DNA from: Sulfitobacter sp.
GTDB lineage: Bacteria; Pseudomonadota; Alphaproteobacteria; Rhodobacterales; Rhodobacteraceae
Length of the DNA: 13,525 nt
NCBI GenBank assembly: GCA_024636395.1
Contig: JAGXHD010000098.1
Location: 1-13,525, forward strand
Reading direction: 5' to 3'
Shown piece after piece: positions 13,263-13,525 of this stretch (position 1 is the stretch's first letter; every line of letters begins with the position of its first letter). The translations under genes were made by a program, and so were the position numbers. The notes under the pieces were generated by a model. The model was not told where the DNA came from, did no database searches, and worked only from the letters and a program-made list of their open reading frames with translations.

Positions 13263-13410
13263 CTATGTTGTCCCAGTTGCGCATCACGCTGCAATTCGAG
13301 TTTGCGCCGTTTTTTCCGGATCCGGACAACCGGAATGATCCCGGCAAGCAGGAGTGCGCCAAGAAGACCGGCCCACCATCCGATGTGTCGCCTGATGCAT
13401 GCAGATCCAT
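13238..13410 (-). pseudogene. Possible frameshifted small membrane-protein gene
   Basis: On the minus strand an ATG at 13410 opens a frame beginning MDLHASGDTSD. Near 13377-13379 a second frame takes over, reading WWAGLLGALLLAGIIPVV, then the basic cluster RIRKKRRKLELQ and ending with TGA at 13238. The second frame has a typical single membrane helix with a cytoplasmic positive tail but no start codon of its own; a stop lies about 40 codons upstream of the helix with no ATG, GTG or TTG between. Adding one base at GATGG (giving GATTGG) would join the two into a 57-residue protein. It may be a decayed gene, a sequencing error, or chance. No function is suggested. Confidence 0.35.
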
Positions 13411-13525
13411 CTCGAATGATACCCCGAAGTCCTTCCGCACGCTCAGGGCCTTTTGAAATTTTAGCCTGCTTGTGTGGAGATCACATTATTTGTGAACTGA
13501 CTGATGCCTGAAACCGCATCAAGCA
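13411..13525. other. Right-edge intergenic sequence
   Basis: AT-richer sequence with no recognisable gene. A small hairpin, TGATGC (13502-13507) with GCATCA (13516-13521), lies at the very end; without the following sequence its role cannot be judged. Confidence 0.4.

Noticed and set aside
13219..13440. 73-codon minus-strand frame at the right edge read as a complete gene
   Set aside because: Only its N-terminal part looks plausible; beyond about 13378 the neighbouring frame has the better protein-like sequence, so it is treated as a possible frameshifted gene.
1..13525. CRISPR array, insertion sequence, phage genes, tRNA or toxin-antitoxin pair
   Set aside because: No regular direct repeats, transposase-like frames, tRNA-like folds or small paired genes were found by reading both strands.

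Overview
The window looks like chromosomal DNA of a marine-type alphaproteobacterium of the Rhodobacteraceae (Roseobacter group). The grounds are high GC with strong GC3, a DctPQM TRAP transporter very close in layout to the Rhodobacter type, a cysG-DUF2849-cysI sulfite-reduction cluster divergent from an Lrp/AsnC regulator, and a SufT / A-type Fe-S carrier pair near a stomatin-NfeD operon. No database search was possible, so this placement rests on recognising the proteins.

Layout. (1) 1-1932, minus strand: cysG (siroheme synthase), a small DUF2849 gene and the start of cysI, with both gene junctions built as TAATG stop/start overlaps. (2) 1933-2072: divergent control region with a GTTCT-type inverted repeat, then an Lrp/AsnC regulator on the plus strand. 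(3) 2535-3719, minus: a cytochrome P450 whose stop codon abuts the regulator's stop codon. (4) 3720-4249: about 0.5 kb without a convincing gene. (5) 4250-7378, plus: dctP-dctQ-dctM, with a strong hairpin between dctP and dctQ and a strong terminator after dctM. (6) 7501-8250, minus: tpiA. (7) 8570-10703, minus: A-type Fe-S carrier, a secreted glycerophosphodiester phosphodiesterase and SufT, with hairpins between each pair. (8) 10801-11969, minus: a stomatin/SPFH protein (TTG start) overlapping an NfeD-like membrane protein, ended by a long palindromic hairpin. (9) 12081-13208, plus: tgt (queuosine tRNA modification). (10) 13209-13525: a short region with a possible frameshifted small membrane-protein gene.

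Functionally, siroheme made by CysG is the cofactor of CysI, so the left block is one sulfur-assimilation unit, probably controlled by the divergent regulator. SufT and the A-type carrier both belong to Fe-S cluster assembly, and the sulfite reductase and Fe-S proteins of the cell depend on that process. The TRAP operon imports an organic acid, probably a C4-dicarboxylate. The remaining genes (tpiA, tgt, stomatin-nfeD) are housekeeping.

I see no phage genes, transposase, CRISPR array, tRNA or rRNA, and no clear sign of a new defence or mobile system. The points worth a second look are small: intergenic hairpins, the regulator's candidate operator, the GDPD gene sitting between two Fe-S genes, the possible broken membrane-protein gene at the right edge, and a coding-like tail after the A-type carrier.
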